From an uncultured Flavobacteriales bacterium (GTDB lineage: Bacteria; Bacteroidota; Bacteroidia; Flavobacteriales_E; Vicingaceae): a stretch of 64,000 bases of DNA. Below, one piece after another: positions 61,473-64,000 of the stretch. The notes under the pieces are model-generated. The model was not told the DNA's origin. It saw nothing but the letters and a program-made list of their open reading frames with translations, and ran no database searches. Position numbers and translations under genes: made by a program. Location of the stretch: assembly GCA_905479915.1 (NCBI GenBank), contig CAJQOH010000013.1:1-64000 (forward strand), in the 5' to 3' direction. The number at the start of each line of letters is the position of its first letter. The first letter of the stretch is position 1.

Positions 61473-62816
61473 ATGGTTACTCTCCCAAATATAGGATTGT
61501 TTGATTTAGGCTTAGGAGTAACTTACCTTTTTCTTATTTATTTTTTTGCTTTTCGTTTTCAAAGGTCTAAGGTAGAAATGAATAAGAATTATCGTTTTTT
61601 TTTAATAGGACTAAGCTCTAAAATTATTGGGTCACTATGCTTTATAGGTATCTCATTGTTTTATTATGAGAAAGGAGATACTTTTTTGTATTTTCAAATT
61701 ACCCAAGATATTCAAGAATATTTATTTTCTAATCCTACAGAAGGTCTTCAATTAATTTTCTCTCCATACTCTAAATTAGCAAGTCTAAGTTATAACCCTT
61801 TAGAGGTATATGATTATAATTATGAGAGGGGGAGTACATGGAATTTTTCTAGATTATTATTGATTTTTAATCTCTTAGGTGGAGGCTCTTATTTGGTGAC
61901 TTCTATTCTTTTGTCAGTAACATCTTTTTTTGGATTATGGTTAGGATTTATTAGCTTAACTAAGCTTTATAAGGGAGTTTCAAAATATATGTTAGTTCCT
62001 TTTTTTTTAATTCCAACAGCTGTAATATGGAGCTCAGGAATATTAAAAGATACCATTGTTATTGGAATCTTAGGTGTTTTTATCTTTGCCTTTATTAATT
62101 TGATTAACAAAAAAAAGGTTTATTTAAGTGCAGGGTTACTTGTTTTTCTATTTTTTATTTTACAGGTTATAAAACCTATTCTGGTAATTGTATTGACACT
62201 TTCTATTATTCTTTGGTACATTCCTCAAATAGCAAGTTCAATAAAAAAAATAACACATAGAATTGCAATTAGGTTAGTGTATATATTTATAACTTTAGTA
62301 GTAGGTTATCAAATTAATGATGTGTTGGTAGATGGTAATTCTAAATATAAAATAGAAAATTTATTTTCGACTTTAAAAGGTTTTCAAACCTTTCATAGCA
62401 TGGATGTTTTTGTTGAAGGACAGAGTAATTACACTTTAGGTAAAGTAGATTATACATTTTTAGGGGTTTTTTTAAAGATTCCAGAGTCTCTTAATGTTGT
62501 TTTTTTAAGACCTTATCTATGGGAAGTGAGAAATTTACCAACTTTATTAGGAGCATTAGAATCTTTGGTGTTATTTTTATTTTTTATCTATATTTTCTAT
62601 ACGGTTAGAATCTTTTTTGTACGATATCTTTTATCCGATAGAATAGTTTTATTTATGATTATTTTCTCATTAATATATTCAATTGTTGTGGGTATAAGTG
62701 CATATAATTTTGGAGCATTATCTAGGTATAAAATACCAGCTATATTTATGTTTATGAATTCAATTGTAATTATTATTAGTTATAAAAATAAATTTAAAGT
62801 AAATAGATCTAAATGA
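61473..62816 (+). CDS. Polytopic membrane protein, SGILKDTI-motif family (copy 1 of a tandem pair)
   Basis: 448 residues from the ATG at 61473; the longer track ORF runs into the antisense of rdgB and has no good start. About 11 hydrophobic segments are seen. After the second helix an extracytoplasmic loop reads [10 protein letters not shown], and the central loop has [11 protein letters not shown], followed late by [12 protein letters not shown] do not recognise a characterised family; the layout is like a lipid-sugar-using GT-C or polymerase-type enzyme. It is followed without gap by a second, related gene (the TGA overlaps the next ATG). Confidence 0.65.
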   Translation: MVTLPNIGLFDLGLGVTYLFLIYFFAFRFQRSKVEMNKNYRFFLIGLSSKIIGSLCFIGISLFYYEKGDTFLYFQITQDIQEYLFSNPTEGLQLIFSPYSKLASLSYNPLEVYDYNYERGSTWNFSRLLLIFNLLGGGSYLVTSILLSVTSFFGLWLGFISLTKLYKGVSKYMLVPFFLIPTAVIWSSGILKDTIVIGILGVFIFAFINLINKKKVYLSAGLLVFLFFILQVIKPILVIVLTLSIILWYIPQIASSIKKITHRIAIRLVYIFITLVVGYQINDVLVDGNSKYKIENLFSTLKGFQTFHSMDVFVEGQSNYTLGKVDYTFLGVFLKIPESLNVVFLRPYLWEVRNLPTLLGALESLVLFLFFIYIFYTVRIFFVRYLLSDRIVLFMIIFSLIYSIVVGISAYNFGALSRYKIPAIFMFMNSIVIIISYKNKFKVNRSK

Positions 62817-64000
62817 GATATGTTCCAGATATATGGGCTCTTGATTATGTATTAGGTTTTTTTTACATTGTATTTTTACTATTAATATTTCATTCGTATA
62901 AGAATAAAAAAATAGAAACAGATATAAACTATCAATATTTCATAATAGCTTTTTGGGTTAAAATACTTGGAGGGCTAGGGTTTATGTTTTTGACTGTGTA
63001 TTATTGGGGGGGAGGAGATACTTATTCCTTCTATAATACTGGAAGGGATATGTTGTCTTATATTATGGAAGATCCCCTTGAACAATTTAAGTTGTTTTTT
63101 AGTTCTGTTGATAATATGAACTGGTATCAATACAAGTTCGCTTATGAACGACATAATTTTCTTAAGTCTGGACCTAACTTTACGACTGTAAAGTTAACTG
63201 CTATAGCTAATTTTTTGAGTTTTCAGTCGTATGTAGTTAGTACAATTATTTTTTCAACATTATCTTTTTTAGGTATTTGGAATATGTATTATGTTTTTTG
63301 TAAAATTTACCCTCATTTAAGAAAACAATTGTTTTTTGCTTTCTTTTTAATACCATCTGTCATTTTATGGGGATCTGGAATATTAAAAGATACGATTACT
63401 ATAGCATCAGTTGGGTTGTTAGTTTATTCATTTATTAATATTATAATATTTAATAGGAAAAAATTAATCAGTTTTATATTGATAACATTGTCTACAATAG
63501 TTATAGCTTCAATAAAACCATATATTTTATATGTTCTTTATCCATGTTTATTTATTTGGGTACAAGGAAATTTGAAGAAAGTAATTACAAGTAATCTAAT
63601 ACGAAAATTATTGGCCCCATTTATTGGATTAACTTTGGTAGTTAGTACTTATTTTTTATCTCAAGAAATTTCTAAAAGTGCTGGTAAGTTTAATATTGAT
63701 CAGTTAGAAAATACCTTACAGGGTTTTCAAAGTTGGCATACAACTGTAAGTGAAACTAAAAATCAATCAGGATATACATTAGGAGAAATGGATTTTAGTA
63801 CTCTAGGATTAATTAAAAAGATACCAATGTCGATTAATGTTACATTTTTCAGGCCTTACTTATGGGAGGTAAGAAACGCTTCTACTCTGTTAGGTGCGAT
63901 GGAATCTTTAGTACTATTTGTTTATACCTTATGGTTGGTGTTGAGACTTAGATTACAGTTGTTTAAAATTATTTATAAAAATAAAGATATTCTATTTTTA
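62813..64000 (+). CDS. Polytopic membrane protein, SGILKDTI-motif family (copy 2, cut by window end)
   Basis: 396 codons without a stop up to the window end, absent from the ORF track because it is open. It starts with ATG overlapping the TGA of the previous gene (ATGA). It shares with copy 1 the loop G-G-D-T-Y-S-F-Y, the core [18 protein letters not shown] and [25 protein letters not shown] in the same order. The two are clearly paralogues made by tandem duplication. Function unknown; probably surface glycan synthesis given nearby glycosyltransferases. Confidence 0.7.
   Translation, partial: MRYVPDIWALDYVLGFFYIVFLLLIFHSYKNKKIETDINYQYFIIAFWVKILGGLGFMFLTVYYWGGGDTYSFYNTGRDMLSYIMEDPLEQFKLFFSSVDNMNWYQYKFAYERHNFLKSGPNFTTVKLTAIANFLSFQSYVVSTIIFSTLSFLGIWNMYYVFCKIYPHLRKQLFFAFFLIPSVILWGSGILKDTITIASVGLLVYSFINIIIFNRKKLISFILITLSTIVIASIKPYILYVLYPCLFIWVQGNLKKVITSNLIRKLLAPFIGLTLVVSTYFLSQEISKSAGKFNIDQLENTLQGFQSWHTTVSETKNQSGYTLGEMDFSTLGLIKKIPMSINVTFFRPYLWEVRNASTLLGAMESLVLFVYTLWLVLRLRLQLFKIIYKNKDILFL

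Overview
The window looks like chromosomal DNA of a member of the Bacteroidota, most likely class Flavobacteriia. This rests on several things seen directly: very AT-rich sequence, Bacteroidota-type promoters (TTG, about 19 bases, TAnnTTTG), almost no Shine-Dalgarno motifs, four proteins with type IX secretion (T9SS) C-terminal sorting domains, a TonB receptor with a carboxypeptidase-like N-terminal domain, and tRNA genes without an encoded CCA end. Genus cannot be read from the sequence.

Layout. Bases 1-4.4 kb: end of an epimerase-like gene, tRNA-Asn, an adenosine-kinase-like PfkB gene, then hemD and a fused hemA-hemC gene on the minus strand. 4.9-14 kb: vitamin-B12-dependent ribonucleotide reductase, an ECF sigma factor with an unusual transmembrane partner, and purL. 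14.2-25.2 kb: a large secreted T9SS protein, tRNA-Leu, trigger factor, clpP, enolase, citrate synthase, a NatAB-type ABC transporter and an NtrC-like response regulator without a DNA-binding domain. 25.3-27.4 kb: two T9SS cargo genes flanked by two copies of the last 21 codons of that response regulator. 27.7-33.6 kb: marR-fadN-fadA-fadE, a fatty-acid beta-oxidation operon. 33.7-38.9 kb: two outer-membrane barrels around two M16 peptidases and a nitronate-monooxygenase-like enzyme. 39-42.1 kb: a probable metal-handling operon (cysteine-rich protein, TonB receptor, HMA protein). 42.2-52.1 kb: FG-GAP T9SS protein, Nfu, three glycosylation or membrane genes, AlkC-type DNA repair protein, M13 peptidase lipoprotein. 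52.3-55 kb: a barrel-less TonB plug protein, ECF sigma factor and zinc-type anti-sigma with TPRs. 55-61.5 kb: uracil-DNA-glycosylase-like protein, YHS protein, NTF2-like protein, a regulator with two AraC domains, two glycosyltransferases, ddl and rdgB. 61.5-64 kb: two tandem paralogous polytopic membrane proteins, the second cut by the window edge.

Most of the window is ordinary housekeeping sequence. The points most worth a second look are the duplicated gene 3' end bracketing the T9SS pair (25.1-27.5 kb), the plug-only/sigma/anti-sigma module (52.3-55 kb), the sigma factor paired with a membrane-plus-barrel protein (8-10 kb), the HemA-HemC fusion and the palindromic repeat that supplies the hemD stop codon, the cysteine-rich metal operon, the double-AraC regulator and the tandem membrane paralogues. 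Family assignments come from reading the translations; no database search was run, and no finding is claimed as proven new.
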